Made by a program: the position numbers and the translations under genes. The notes under the pieces are model-generated. The model was not told the DNA's origin and did no database searches. It worked only from the letters and a program-made list of their open reading frames with translations. A stretch of DNA of 22,857 nucleotides from an uncultured Alphaproteobacteria bacterium (GTDB lineage: Bacteria; Pseudomonadota; Alphaproteobacteria; Puniceispirillales; Puniceispirillaceae), in contig CAJWDO010000005.1 of assembly GCA_913031555.1 (NCBI GenBank), positions 1 to 22,857 of the forward strand, in the 5' to 3' direction. Shown one piece after another: positions 14,749 through 22,574 of the stretch; within the stretch, counting starts at the first letter, position 1; each line of letters starts with the position of its first letter.

Positions 14749-16033
14749 TGGCAGCACATCACGACTTGACGCGCAGCCGGTTGATTCACCGATTTTCGCG
14801 CCGGACAGCTGGAGGCTGACCGATTTCGAGGCCGCGCTCTGTGCCGAGACGCGGCAGCTGGCGCAGGCGAAATTCGCCCCGCGCGCAGCCGAAATCGACC
14901 GTGAGGCGCGCTTCCCGACCGAGAATTACGTCGATCTGAAGTCGCATGATCTTCTTGGCATCTGCATCCCTGCCGAACATGGCGGACGCGGTGCCGACCT
15001 GCGCGCCTACATGCTGGCGGCGGCGGAAATCGGCCGCTATTGCGGTGCCACCGCGCTGACCTTCAACATGCATGTCAGTTCCTGCCTGTGGACAGGTGTT
15101 CTGGCCGATGGCGTCGATATGAGCGCGGCACAGCGCGAGGAACATGCCGCGATGCGGGCCCGCCATTACAAGCGCATTCTCGAGGATGGCGCGATCTATG
15201 CGCAGCCCTTTTCCGAGGGCGGCGACGCGGCAGCTGGCAAGGCGGCTTTCGGCACCACAGCGCTGCGGACCAACGGCGGGTGGATCGTCAATGGCCGCAA
15301 GATCTTCGCCTCGCTGTCGGGTCATGCCGATTTCTATGGCGTTCTGTGTACCGAGCTGGACACGCCGGACAGCCGCCCATCGCGTGCCAACACGATGTAT
15401 GTGGCGGTTCCCCGCGATGCCGAGGGGGTGTCTGTAGAGGGTCACTGGGACCCGCTCGGCATGCGTGGTACCGTGTCGAGAACACTGATCTTCAAGGATG
15501 TCTTCATCCCGTTCAGCGAACAGCTGATGCCGCGCGGTGTCTATTTCAACGCCGCCAAGCAATGGCCGCACATGTTCATGACCTTGACCCCGAGTTATAT
15601 GGGGATCGCGCAGGCGGCCTATGATTTCACCGTTCGCTACCTTCGCGGCGAGATGCCTGGCACGCCGCCGGTGAAACGCCGCATGTATCCGACCAAACAG
15701 CTTGCCGTCGCGCAGATGAAGATCATGCTGGAACAGACAAAGTCACTGTGGTTCCAGTCGATCAGCGAGGCGCGCCCCAACCCTGGCAAGGATTCACTGC
15801 TGCGCGCCTGGGCGGCGCAATACAGCGTGATGGAAAACGCCAACGAGATCGCGCAGCTTGCCATCCGTACCTGTGGTGGCCAGGCGATGCTGAAGTCACT
15901 TCATCTGGAACGGCTCTATCGTGACAGCCGTTGCGGTGCGCTGATGCTCCCCTGGACGGCGGAGCTGTGTACCGACATGCTTGGCAAGGGTGTCCTGTAC
16001 GAGACCGGCGAGACTGATGAGGACCAGGCCTAG
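14741..16033 (+). CDS. Acyl-CoA-dehydrogenase-family flavoprotein with atypical active site
   Basis: A 430-residue FAD protein of the acyl-CoA dehydrogenase fold. N-terminal helical domain with LLGICIPAEHGGRGAD (71-86); middle beta domain with FSEGGDAAAG (158-167) and WIVNGRKIFAS (181-191); C-terminal domain with RTCGGQAMLKSLHLERLYRDSR. In most members the RDA.....IYEGT motif carries the catalytic Glu; here the aligned stretch reads RDSRCGALMLPW (394-405), with Leu403 at the Glu position. An isovaleryl-type Glu is not evident either; Glu408 is nearby. It may be a dehydrogenase with a relocated base, or an oxidase or monooxygenase of the same fold. The start (ATGCATGATGG) overlaps the hydrolase stop, and the CoA ligase gene overlaps its end, which points to a CoA-ester substrate. 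Confidence 0.85.
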   Translation: MHDGSTSRLDAQPVDSPIFAPDSWRLTDFEAALCAETRQLAQAKFAPRAAEIDREARFPTENYVDLKSHDLLGICIPAEHGGRGADLRAYMLAAAEIGRYCGATALTFNMHVSSCLWTGVLADGVDMSAAQREEHAAMRARHYKRILEDGAIYAQPFSEGGDAAAGKAAFGTTALRTNGGWIVNGRKIFASLSGHADFYGVLCTELDTPDSRPSRANTMYVAVPRDAEGVSVEGHWDPLGMRGTVSRTLIFKDVFIPFSEQLMPRGVYFNAAKQWPHMFMTLTPSYMGIAQAAYDFTVRYLRGEMPGTPPVKRRMYPTKQLAVAQMKIMLEQTKSLWFQSISEARPNPGKDSLLRAWAAQYSVMENANEIAQLAIRTCGGQAMLKSLHLERLYRDSRCGALMLPWTAELCTDMLGKGVLYETGETDEDQA

Positions 16034-17528
16034 GGTGCAGAACCGCCGGATCGACAGTCTGGTGACGGCGCATGCCGCCGCGACCCCGAACCGGCCGGCC
16101 CTTACTTTTAAGGGTGCGTCCGTCAACTATGCAGCGCTGAACGAGACCGCTGCCGCGATGGCCGGCTGGCTGACAACGCGCGGCATCGGCCCCGGCGACC
16201 GCGTCGCAATCTATACCCGCAATCATCCTGAAAGTTTTGTCACGCTGCTGGCCGTCTCTCGCCTTGGCGCGATGATGGTGCCGCTGAACTGGCGGCTGTC
16301 AGAGGCAGAGCTGTCCTGGCAGATGGCCGACGCCGCGCCGACACTGTTGATCCATGCGCCGGAATTTGCCGAGATGGCAGGCCGGCTGGCGGACCGGTCA
16401 GCCTGTCCGCGCATCGCGCTTGGCACCGAGCTTGAAGCAGCGCGGGACGGGCACGGGTTTGCCGAGGCGGATGCCACCGGCAGCGCCGATGCCGAGCTGA
16501 TGATCGTCTACACCTCGGGGACCACGGGCCGGCCAAAGGGCGCGGTGCTGGCACAGCCGGCGATGATCGCCAATGCCGTGATGAGCCATGATGCCTATGC
16601 GATGACACCCGATGATGTGGTGTTGAACATCCTGCCGCTGTTCCATGTCGGCGGACTGAATATCCAGCCTTTGCCGGCCCTGCTTCTTGGCGCCCATGTG
16701 GTGATCGCCCCCACCTTCGACCCTGCCGCCACGCTGGCGGCGATTGGCCGGCACGGCGTGACGCAGGTCACGGTGGTGCCGACGGTGCTGGCGGCGCTGC
16801 TGGCACAGGACGACTGGCTGACAGCGGATCTGGCCAGCCTTCGCATGATGGCCATCGGGTCGACCGACGTGCCGGTGCCACTCATCGAGGCGGTGCATGA
16901 TCGCGGCATCCCGGTTGTGCAGGTCTATGGCGCCACCGAAACATCGCCGACGGCGATCTACCAGACAGCCGATATCGCCTTTGACACCGCCGGGTCGATC
17001 GGTCGCGCGGGACGCGCCTGCGATATCCTCATCGCCGGCCCGGACGGCGCCGAAATGCCAACCGGCGAGGTGGGCGAAATCCGGGTTCGCGGCGACAATA
17101 TCCTGGCCCGCTACTGGAATAATGAGCCGGCAAGCCGGGCCAGCATCACCGATGGCTGGTTCCATACCGGCGATATGGCGCGGGTCGATGATCAGGGGCT
17201 GTACTGGTTCGCCGACAGGCTGAAGCATGTCATCATCTCCGGCGGCGAGAATATCTATCCGGCCGAACTGGAACGGGTGCTCCGCGATGTGACGGGGCTG
17301 GCCGAATTCACCGTCGTCGGGCGCGATGATGAACGCTGGGGCCAGGTCCCCGTCATCGTCGCGGTACGCGCCGACGATACCGTCACCGGCGAATCAGTGC
17401 TGGCGCATTTCGACGGACAGCTGGCCCGCTTCAAGCGGCCGAAGGATGTGGTCTTTGTCGAGGCACTGCCACGCAACGCCCTTGGCAAGATCGTCGCCGA
17501 AGAGGTGCGGGCTCTTCTGCGCCCCTGA
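16017..17528 (+). CDS. AMP-forming acyl-CoA synthetase (ANL superfamily)
   Basis: A 503-residue enzyme that would activate a carboxylic acid to its CoA thioester with ATP. Motifs in order: P-loop YTSGTTGRPKG (165-175), YGATETSP, the hinge-region stretch DGWFHTGD, GLYWFADRLKHVIISGGENIYPAELE, and the C-terminal catalytic Lys491 in PRNALGKI. The type is that of fatty-acid, feruloyl or cyclohexanecarboxylate ligases; it is not PaaK, which is shorter and differs in motifs. Two starts are possible: ATG 16017, overlapping the previous gene by 17 nt, or GTG 16035 just after its stop. Last gene of the plus-strand run, ending 9 nt from the convergent dctM stop. Acid specificity is unknown. Confidence 0.9.
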   Translation: MRTRPRVQNRRIDSLVTAHAAATPNRPALTFKGASVNYAALNETAAAMAGWLTTRGIGPGDRVAIYTRNHPESFVTLLAVSRLGAMMVPLNWRLSEAELSWQMADAAPTLLIHAPEFAEMAGRLADRSACPRIALGTELEAARDGHGFAEADATGSADAELMIVYTSGTTGRPKGAVLAQPAMIANAVMSHDAYAMTPDDVVLNILPLFHVGGLNIQPLPALLLGAHVVIAPTFDPAATLAAIGRHGVTQVTVVPTVLAALLAQDDWLTADLASLRMMAIGSTDVPVPLIEAVHDRGIPVVQVYGATETSPTAIYQTADIAFDTAGSIGRAGRACDILIAGPDGAEMPTGEVGEIRVRGDNILARYWNNEPASRASITDGWFHTGDMARVDDQGLYWFADRLKHVIISGGENIYPAELERVLRDVTGLAEFTVVGRDDERWGQVPVIVAVRADDTVTGESVLAHFDGQLARFKRPKDVVFVEALPRNALGKIVAEEVRALLRP

Positions 17529-17537
17529 GGTCTCCCC

Positions 17538-18830
17538 CTAGCTCATCATCGAGGGCAGGAACAACGCAATCGACGGCACCGCGGCCAGCAGGATCAGGCG
17601 GATGATGTCCGCCACCCAGAACGGCGTCACGCCCTTGAAGATGGTGCTCACCGAAACATCCTTCAGCACCCCTTTCAGCACAAACACATTCAGCCCGATG
17701 GGCGGCGTGATCAGGCTGATCTCGGTCACCACCACAACAAGGATGCCGAACCAGATCAGATCAAAGCCAAGATTCGCCACAACCGGCGCAAAGATCGGCA
17801 CCGTCAGCAGAATCATCGACAGCGATTCAAACACGCAACCAAGCAACACATAGATCAGCAGGATGATGAAAATCACCCCGAGCGGCGACAGGTCGAACGC
17901 TGTCACGATGCTGATCAAGCCGTCGGGAAGGCCGGCCCGGTTGACGAAATTCGAGAAGATCAGCGCGCCGAACAGGATGAAGAAAAGCTTTGCCGTGGTG
18001 ATGGTCGTCTCGCGAAGCACCTGCATAAGCGCGCCATCACGAAGCGCGCCACGGCGCCAGGCAATCAGCAGCGCGCCGGCCGCGCCCATGCCCGATGCCT
18101 CGGTCGGGGTGAACATGCCGGCATAGATGCCGCCAATGACGAAGATGAACAGGCCAAGCGTCGTCCACACATCACGAAGGGCCAGAAACCTCTCGCGCCA
18201 GTTCGACCGTTCGCCGGCCGGGCCAAGCGCCGGGTTGCGCGTCACCACGAACACCACGGCGAGGATATAGAACAGAATGCCCAGAAGGCCGGGAAGCACC
18301 CCGGCGACAAACAGCTTGCCAACCGACTGTTCGGTCAGGAAGCCATAGATGACCAGCATCACGCTTGGCGGGATCAGGATGCCGAGGGTGCCACCGGCGG
18401 CAATCGACGCGGTAGCGAGCGAATCATCGTATTTGTAGCGCCGCATCTCGGGCATCGAGACCTTCGACATTGTCGCCGCCGTCGCCAGCGAGGACCCGCA
18501 GATGGCAGAGAACATGCCACATGCCGCAATCGTCGACATCGCCAGACCACCACGCCGGTGACCAAGAAACACATAGGCGGCGCGGTAGAGTTCCTTCGCC
18601 ATGCCACCGCGTTCGACAAGCAGACCCATCAGAATGAACATCGGCAGCACTGACAATTCATATTTCTGGCCGGAATCGATGACAAGCCGCGCGGCGTTGG
18701 AAATCGCCGCCCGGTCACTGGCCAGAAGCGAGAAGCCGACACCGCCGACAATACCAAGCGCCAGCCCGAGCGGCATCCTGAGGAAGGCAAGGAACAGCAA
18801 AGCCGCAAAGCCGATAAGCGAAACAATCAT
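17538..18830 (-). CDS. dctM: TRAP transporter large permease subunit (DctM type)
   Basis: A 430-residue inner-membrane protein with about 12 hydrophobic segments, the usual size and layout of DctM. It forms the Na+-driven channel of a tripartite ATP-independent periplasmic transporter. Signatures: FLRMPLGLALGIVGG at the start, LPMFILMGLLVERGGMAKELYRAAYVFLGHRRGGLAMSTI, SICGSS-like segment AICGSSLATAATM, GGTLGILIPPSV, and TEISLITPPIGLNVFV near the C-terminus. It is 3 nt downstream of dctQ. Last gene of the minus-strand operon cupin-hydroxylase-dctQ-dctM. TRAP systems import organic acids; the substrate cannot be read from this subunit. Confidence 0.95.
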   Translation of the reverse strand: MIVSLIGFAALLFLAFLRMPLGLALGIVGGVGFSLLASDRAAISNAARLVIDSGQKYELSVLPMFILMGLLVERGGMAKELYRAAYVFLGHRRGGLAMSTIAACGMFSAICGSSLATAATMSKVSMPEMRRYKYDDSLATASIAAGGTLGILIPPSVMLVIYGFLTEQSVGKLFVAGVLPGLLGILFYILAVVFVVTRNPALGPAGERSNWRERFLALRDVWTTLGLFIFVIGGIYAGMFTPTEASGMGAAGALLIAWRRGALRDGALMQVLRETTITTAKLFFILFGALIFSNFVNRAGLPDGLISIVTAFDLSPLGVIFIILLIYVLLGCVFESLSMILLTVPIFAPVVANLGFDLIWFGILVVVVTEISLITPPIGLNVFVLKGVLKDVSVSTIFKGVTPFWVADIIRLILLAAVPSIALFLPSMMS

Positions 18831-18833
18831 GTT

Positions 18834-19388
18834 CTATTCCCCCAGAGTCCGGCTGCCGGTTTCATCAGGCAGCGCCTGTCCTGGCCGCAGCAGCAGGCGA
18901 AGCCCGCGAAAGCCGGCGAAGACCGCCGACATATAAACCATGGCGGTGATCAGGCTGACAATCAGATAGCGCGGGATGTGCAGATAGATGGTCTTGTCGC
19001 CATCTTCCCAGGCGCGAACCGCATAGTCGAACACCCGGTCGGCGACAATGAAGACGGCGACCACGGTCGCAAGGCTGAAAATCACACTGACAACCCAGCC
19101 GAACCAGCCCTTGCGGACAAAACTGAACAAATCGACCACGACCTGGTCATCACGAAGAAACATTGCCGGCAACGAGAAAAAGATCGTCCCCGCCATCGAG
19201 ATCTGCACAAGTTCCGTCGCGCCTGTCACCGGTGACCGGAAAAAATAACGCCCAACAACATCGACACAGGTCAGCGCGACAAGCCACAGAAGGACGAGAC
19301 AGGCCAACATCAGACAGATATCGGCGATCTTTCCCGCAACCTTGTTGAGCCGTGCGATCAGCGGGTGATCATTGGCTACATCATTCAT
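18834..19388 (-). CDS. dctQ: TRAP transporter small permease subunit (DctQ type)
   Basis: A 184-residue membrane protein with four hydrophobic segments, typical of DctQ. It pairs with DctM and supports docking of the loaded binding protein. The family pattern VDVVGRYFFRSPVTGATELVQ (V.GRY.F..P..GA.EL) is visible at about residues 43-63, and FRDDQVVVDL-like FLRDDQVVVDL follows. The start is ATG at 19388 with GGAGGAG upstream. A 110-nt gap separates it from the hydroxylase gene; that gap has no visible hairpin or promoter, so cotranscription is likely. Confidence 0.92.
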   Translation of the reverse strand: MNDVANDHPLIARLNKVAGKIADICLMLACLVLLWLVALTCVDVVGRYFFRSPVTGATELVQISMAGTIFFSLPAMFLRDDQVVVDLFSFVRKGWFGWVVSVIFSLATVVAVFIVADRVFDYAVRAWEDGDKTIYLHIPRYLIVSLITAMVYMSAVFAGFRGLRLLLRPGQALPDETGSRTLGE

Positions 19389-19498
19389 CGTTGTCAGTCT
19401 CCTCCAGCGAGTTGCCCGTGCAGCCCCGCGCGTCAGTCTTCACATCATCCGAGTAGCAATTATCCGCCTGACAACCAACCCGGTTTTCATCCCTTTTT

Positions 19499-20743
19499 TC
19501 AGCTTGCGCGGTCCATGCTTACCTTCGAGAAACCGGCTTTCACAGCATAACCGGCAACAATGGCCTTACGATTTTCATAACTGAGCACATCATCCACATT
19601 GTCGAATCCGGCCGGGGCCAGCTTTTCGACCTCGTCGATGACCCCTTCGGGCCCGCCCTTCCTGTTATTAACCACAATGTCGGCCGTTATCGGCAGTCTC
19701 TGTTTTTCATAAAACCACAGGGCGGCCCGGGGATGCTCGGCCTGCTGCAGCTGGTCACTCAGGCAGCGGGCATCGAGAATGGCCTGGCTGGCGCCGTTCG
19801 AGCCGACCGGATACATCGGATGCGCCGCGTCACCAAGAAGTGTCACCCGCCCAAATGTCCATCGCGGCAGCGGGTCACGATCGGCCATCGGATATTCGAA
19901 AATCCCGTCTGTTTCCCGCACCAGACCTTCGATGTCGAATTCCGGAATGGCGAAGCGGAGTGCGTGCGGCAGCACCGTCGACAACGACACCCCGCGCAAC
20001 CAGCTATTGTCCGGCGGTGGTGTGATGGTCGGGTCCTTGGTCCTGATATTGACCACCCAGTTCATCAACTGCTTGCCGTTCTTCGGCGTGTTGATCGGGT
20101 ACAACACGAATTTGCCGCCGAGCCCACCACCGATGGCCATGCTTTCACCATCGCGCCATGATGGCCATTCGGTGGCACCGCGCCACATCATCACCCCGTT
20201 CCAGCGTGGCTGCGCCTCGTCCGGATAGAAGATCTTCCTGCCACAGGAATGAATGCCATCCGCGCAGATCAGGATATCGCCCTTCGCCGTCATACCGCCG
20301 GCACCTTCCAGGGTATCGACGAAATTGGCCGTAACACCGGCCTCGTTCTGCACAAAGCCGGCAAGCCGCCTGCCGGTGATGACCGCCTCGGGGCCGGCGC
20401 GTTCAACAAACGCGTCGAAGAGAAGCTTCTGCAACCTGCCGCGGTGGATGGAGAATTGCGGCACCTCATGACCAGCATGCATGCCGCGCAACTCTGACCA
20501 GACTTCCTGTCCGGATTTGGTGAAATAGGTCAGGCTGCGGGTGCGAAGACCAACCTTGTCCAGCGCCCCCAAAAGGCCAAGCGCCTCAAGCTCGCGGATG
20601 GCGTGCGGCAGGATGTTGATGCCAACGCCGGCCTCGCGAATGCGAGCGGCGGATTCAAAAACCTGCACGTCGATATTCCTGGCCCGCAGCATCAGAGCGG
20701 TGGTCAAGCCACCGATCCCGCCGCCAGCTATGATGACCTTCAT
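19499..20743 (-). CDS. PhzS-like FAD-dependent aromatic hydroxylase
   Basis: A 414-residue group-A flavin monooxygenase, resembling PhzS (phenazine hydroxylase) and related oxidoreductases more than NicC or salicylate hydroxylase. FAD-binding GGGIGG (7-12) with the ribose-binding Glu30, the DG motif CADGIHS (160-166), and the GD motif GRVTLLGDAAHPM (298-310) followed by NGASQAILDA. PhzS-like traits include EAGVGINILPHAIRELEALGL, QFSIHRGRLQ and YPMADRDPLPRW. It would use NAD(P)H and O2 to hydroxylate, often with decarboxylation, an aromatic or heteroaromatic acid. The ATG is 1 nt after the cupin stop (TGACATG), so the two are translationally coupled. Lying with a TRAP importer, it probably acts on the imported compound; phenazines themselves are not implied. 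Confidence 0.88.
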   Translation of the reverse strand: MKVIIAGGGIGGLTTALMLRARNIDVQVFESAARIREAGVGINILPHAIRELEALGLLGALDKVGLRTRSLTYFTKSGQEVWSELRGMHAGHEVPQFSIHRGRLQKLLFDAFVERAGPEAVITGRRLAGFVQNEAGVTANFVDTLEGAGGMTAKGDILICADGIHSCGRKIFYPDEAQPRWNGVMMWRGATEWPSWRDGESMAIGGGLGGKFVLYPINTPKNGKQLMNWVVNIRTKDPTITPPPDNSWLRGVSLSTVLPHALRFAIPEFDIEGLVRETDGIFEYPMADRDPLPRWTFGRVTLLGDAAHPMYPVGSNGASQAILDARCLSDQLQQAEHPRAALWFYEKQRLPITADIVVNNRKGGPEGVIDEVEKLAPAGFDNVDDVLSYENRKAIVAGYAVKAGFSKVSMDRAS

Positions 20744-20744
20744 G

Positions 20745-21200
20745 TCAGCCGTCCTCTGGCGGTGGCAGGAAATCGACCTCATGCTTGGCGGAAAGCTCGA
20801 CAACTTCGGCCGGGTTGGCGGTCGGCCCAAGATTATGGATGCCCCAGAAAAGATCATAAAGCTTGCGGGCGGGAGATACCCAGAAGAGGCATTTGTTCGT
20901 TTCTTCCGACTTGTTGAAGATGCCGTGCGGAATTCCTCGCGGCAGCCTGATCAGGTCACCCGGGGTGGCAATTGCGTCAGACCCGTCAAGAATCAGGTCG
21001 AACCTGCCTTCGAGGACATAGATAAATTCGTCCTGTTCGGGATGAATATGGGGCGGCACAAAGGTGCCTGGCGGCAGGGTCGCGTGCCACGAAAAGGAAT
21101 TTTTACTCCACTGTTTCGGGACATAGGTCTGGCCAAGGATGTTCCAGGTAATGTCCTCGATCCCTTCATTCGACTTCGTGACACCGGCTGTCATCTGCAT
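20745..21200 (-). CDS. Single-domain cupin protein
   Basis: A 151-residue protein with both classical cupin motifs complete. Motif 1, G-x5-HxH-x4-E-x6-G, supplies His51, His53 and Glu58 (VPPHIHPEQDEF). Motif 2, G-x5-PxG-x2-H-x3-N, supplies His92 (LPRGIPHGIFN). A divalent metal site is therefore expected. Such proteins can be dioxygenases, isomerases, decarboxylases or sensors. The C-terminal 40 residues (NLGPTANPAEVVELSAKH) form a tail beyond the barrel. It is the first gene of the minus-strand operon, coupled to the flavin hydroxylase, which makes an enzymatic step on the hydroxylated product plausible. AGAGG lies about 7 nt before the ATG at 21200. Confidence 0.85.
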   Translation of the reverse strand: MQMTAGVTKSNEGIEDITWNILGQTYVPKQWSKNSFSWHATLPPGTFVPPHIHPEQDEFIYVLEGRFDLILDGSDAIATPGDLIRLPRGIPHGIFNKSEETNKCLFWVSPARKLYDLFWGIHNLGPTANPAEVVELSAKHEVDFLPPPEDG

Positions 21201-21470
21201 TTGTCCACCTCTTTCAAAAGGAAATCGCCCTCACTTGTGTGACGGTAACAGACGCCCTGACATACGGCAATCAGCCAACGGCACTCCAAATACCTGACAA
21301 GAAATATAGTGAGAAGCGCAATAACATTGCCGACAGGCCGGTTTTTTCTTGACTGCAACGAAAGACCCATCACAGGCTGTGGCGTGAACATTTGACCAAC
21401 TTCGGCATGTCGGAAGAGGTTCCGGAAAGGAACTCGACGCGGCCGGAGTTACCTTGCAAGGAGGAATTAC
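21201..21470. promoter_or_regulatory. Divergent control region between the cupin operon and dctP
   Basis: This 270-nt gap must hold promoters for both directions. It is richer in A/T than its surroundings around 21290-21350. A GTTCC-GGAAA-GGAAC inverted repeat (21419-21433) lies about 40 nt before dctP and could be an operator. The dctP ribosome binding site AAGGAGG (21458-21464) is near-ideal, 6 nt from the ATG. No convincing -35/-10 pair could be chosen by eye. Confidence 0.45.
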
Positions 21471-22472
21471 ATGAAAAAGATTGTTGCTGGTCTGGTTATG
21501 GCGCTGCCGATGCTCGCGTCCGGTCAGGCGATGGCCGCTGACAAGGAGTTGATTATTTCGTCCTGGGCGGCACCCGTTCATACCATGAACAAGGATATTT
21601 TCCCCTGGATGATCTCTGAAATGGAGAGATGTTCGGGCGGCAGCCTGTCGGCAAAAATCGAGTACGGTCTGGCCCCGCCGCCGGCACAGTATGACACCGT
21701 TCGTGACGGCGTCGCCGATTTTGGCTGGATCGTGTATGGCTACACACCCGGCAAGTTCGAGACCACGAAAATCGCCGAACTTCCCGGCAATGGTGGCAAC
21801 GCCGAGGATATGTCGGTTGCCTTCCAGATGACGCATGAGAAGTATCTTGCCGCCGCCAAGGAAGCCAAGGGCATCAAGATCCTCACCAACTATGTTCACG
21901 GCCCGGGCCATATCAACACAACGATGCCGGTCAATTCCTACAAGGACGTTGTCGGCATGAAGCTTCGTGTCGGTGGCGGTGTCGCCAATGATATCGGCAC
22001 CGCGCTTGGTGTCGCCGGCGTCAACATGCCGGCACCCGCCGTTTATGAAGCCGTGTCATCAGGTGTCACCGAGGGCGTCTTCTTCCCGATGGAAACCATG
22101 TATGCCTTCAAGGTCGCCGAAGTCGCGAAACACACTTTCCGCAACCCGGAAGGCATGTACACCACAGCCTTTGGCCTGATCATGAACAGCGACAGCTATG
22201 ATGATCTGTCATCCGCACACAAGAAGTGCATTGACGGCATGACCGGTGTCGATATGGCGCGCCGGGTCGGCAAATGGTGGGACGAGGCCGACGAGCTTGG
22301 TTATGCGAAGTTTGGCGAGATGGGCGGCACGGTTACTGACGCCAGTGCTGCCGAGCAGGCCTATTTCCGCGAGAAGACCTCGGGCGTTGAAGCCCAGGTT
22401 CTTTCCGCCATTGACGGGCGCGGTGTCGACGCCGCCGCGGCGCTGGAATATTTCCGCTCGCAGCTGAAGTAA
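21471..22472 (+). CDS. dctP: TRAP transporter substrate-binding protein (DctP type)
   Basis: A 333-residue periplasmic protein with a clear Sec signal peptide: MKK, a hydrophobic core, and an AMA site (cleavage after about residue 22). The DctP fold is seen in VRDGVADFGWIVYGYTPGKF (77-96), NTTMPVNSYKDVVGMKLRVGGG with Arg166 as the usual carboxylate-binding arginine, and AVSSGVTEGVFFPMETMYAFKVAEVAKH. This indicates an organic-acid ligand. It diverges from the operon holding its permeases dctQ/dctM, so binding protein and channel come from opposite transcripts; separate high expression of the binding protein is common. A strong ribosome binding site agrees with that. The ligand is unknown; linkage to the PhzS-like hydroxylase suggests an aromatic or heteroaromatic carboxylate. 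Confidence 0.93.
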   Translation: MKKIVAGLVMALPMLASGQAMAADKELIISSWAAPVHTMNKDIFPWMISEMERCSGGSLSAKIEYGLAPPPAQYDTVRDGVADFGWIVYGYTPGKFETTKIAELPGNGGNAEDMSVAFQMTHEKYLAAAKEAKGIKILTNYVHGPGHINTTMPVNSYKDVVGMKLRVGGGVANDIGTALGVAGVNMPAPAVYEAVSSGVTEGVFFPMETMYAFKVAEVAKHTFRNPEGMYTTAFGLIMNSDSYDDLSSAHKKCIDGMTGVDMARRVGKWWDEADELGYAKFGEMGGTVTDASAAEQAYFREKTSGVEAQVLSAIDGRGVDAAAALEYFRSQLK

Positions 22473-22503
22473 GGCTGGACGTTTCACCGTCACCAACGCT
22501 TTT

Positions 22504-22535
22504 GACAGGCGGCCCGTGGGCCGCCTGTTCTGTTT
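22504..22535 (+). terminator. Hairpin downstream of dctP
   Basis: A GC-rich stem of about nine pairs (22505-22513 with 22520-22528; loop 6 nt, or fewer if the CCC/GGG ends pair) begins 32 nt after the dctP stop. The tail is only moderately T-rich (TTCTGTTTC), so it may terminate weakly or act as an mRNA-stabilising stem that raises dctP message over the next gene. Confidence 0.6.
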
Positions 22536-22574
22536 CACCAGCTTCCATCGCACCAGTAATCGAACCGGAACAAC

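Noticed and set aside
16017..17528. Phenylacetate-CoA ligase (PaaK) identity for the acyl-CoA synthetase
   Set aside because: Its length (503) and its hinge and Lys motifs are those of general fatty/aryl acid ligases; PaaK is shorter and has a different pattern.
19499..20743. 6-hydroxynicotinate 3-monooxygenase (NicC) assignment for the flavin hydroxylase, which would complete a nicotinate route with the NicX-like enzyme
   Set aside because: The sequence pattern is much closer to PhzS-type enzymes, and no other nicotinate genes are present.
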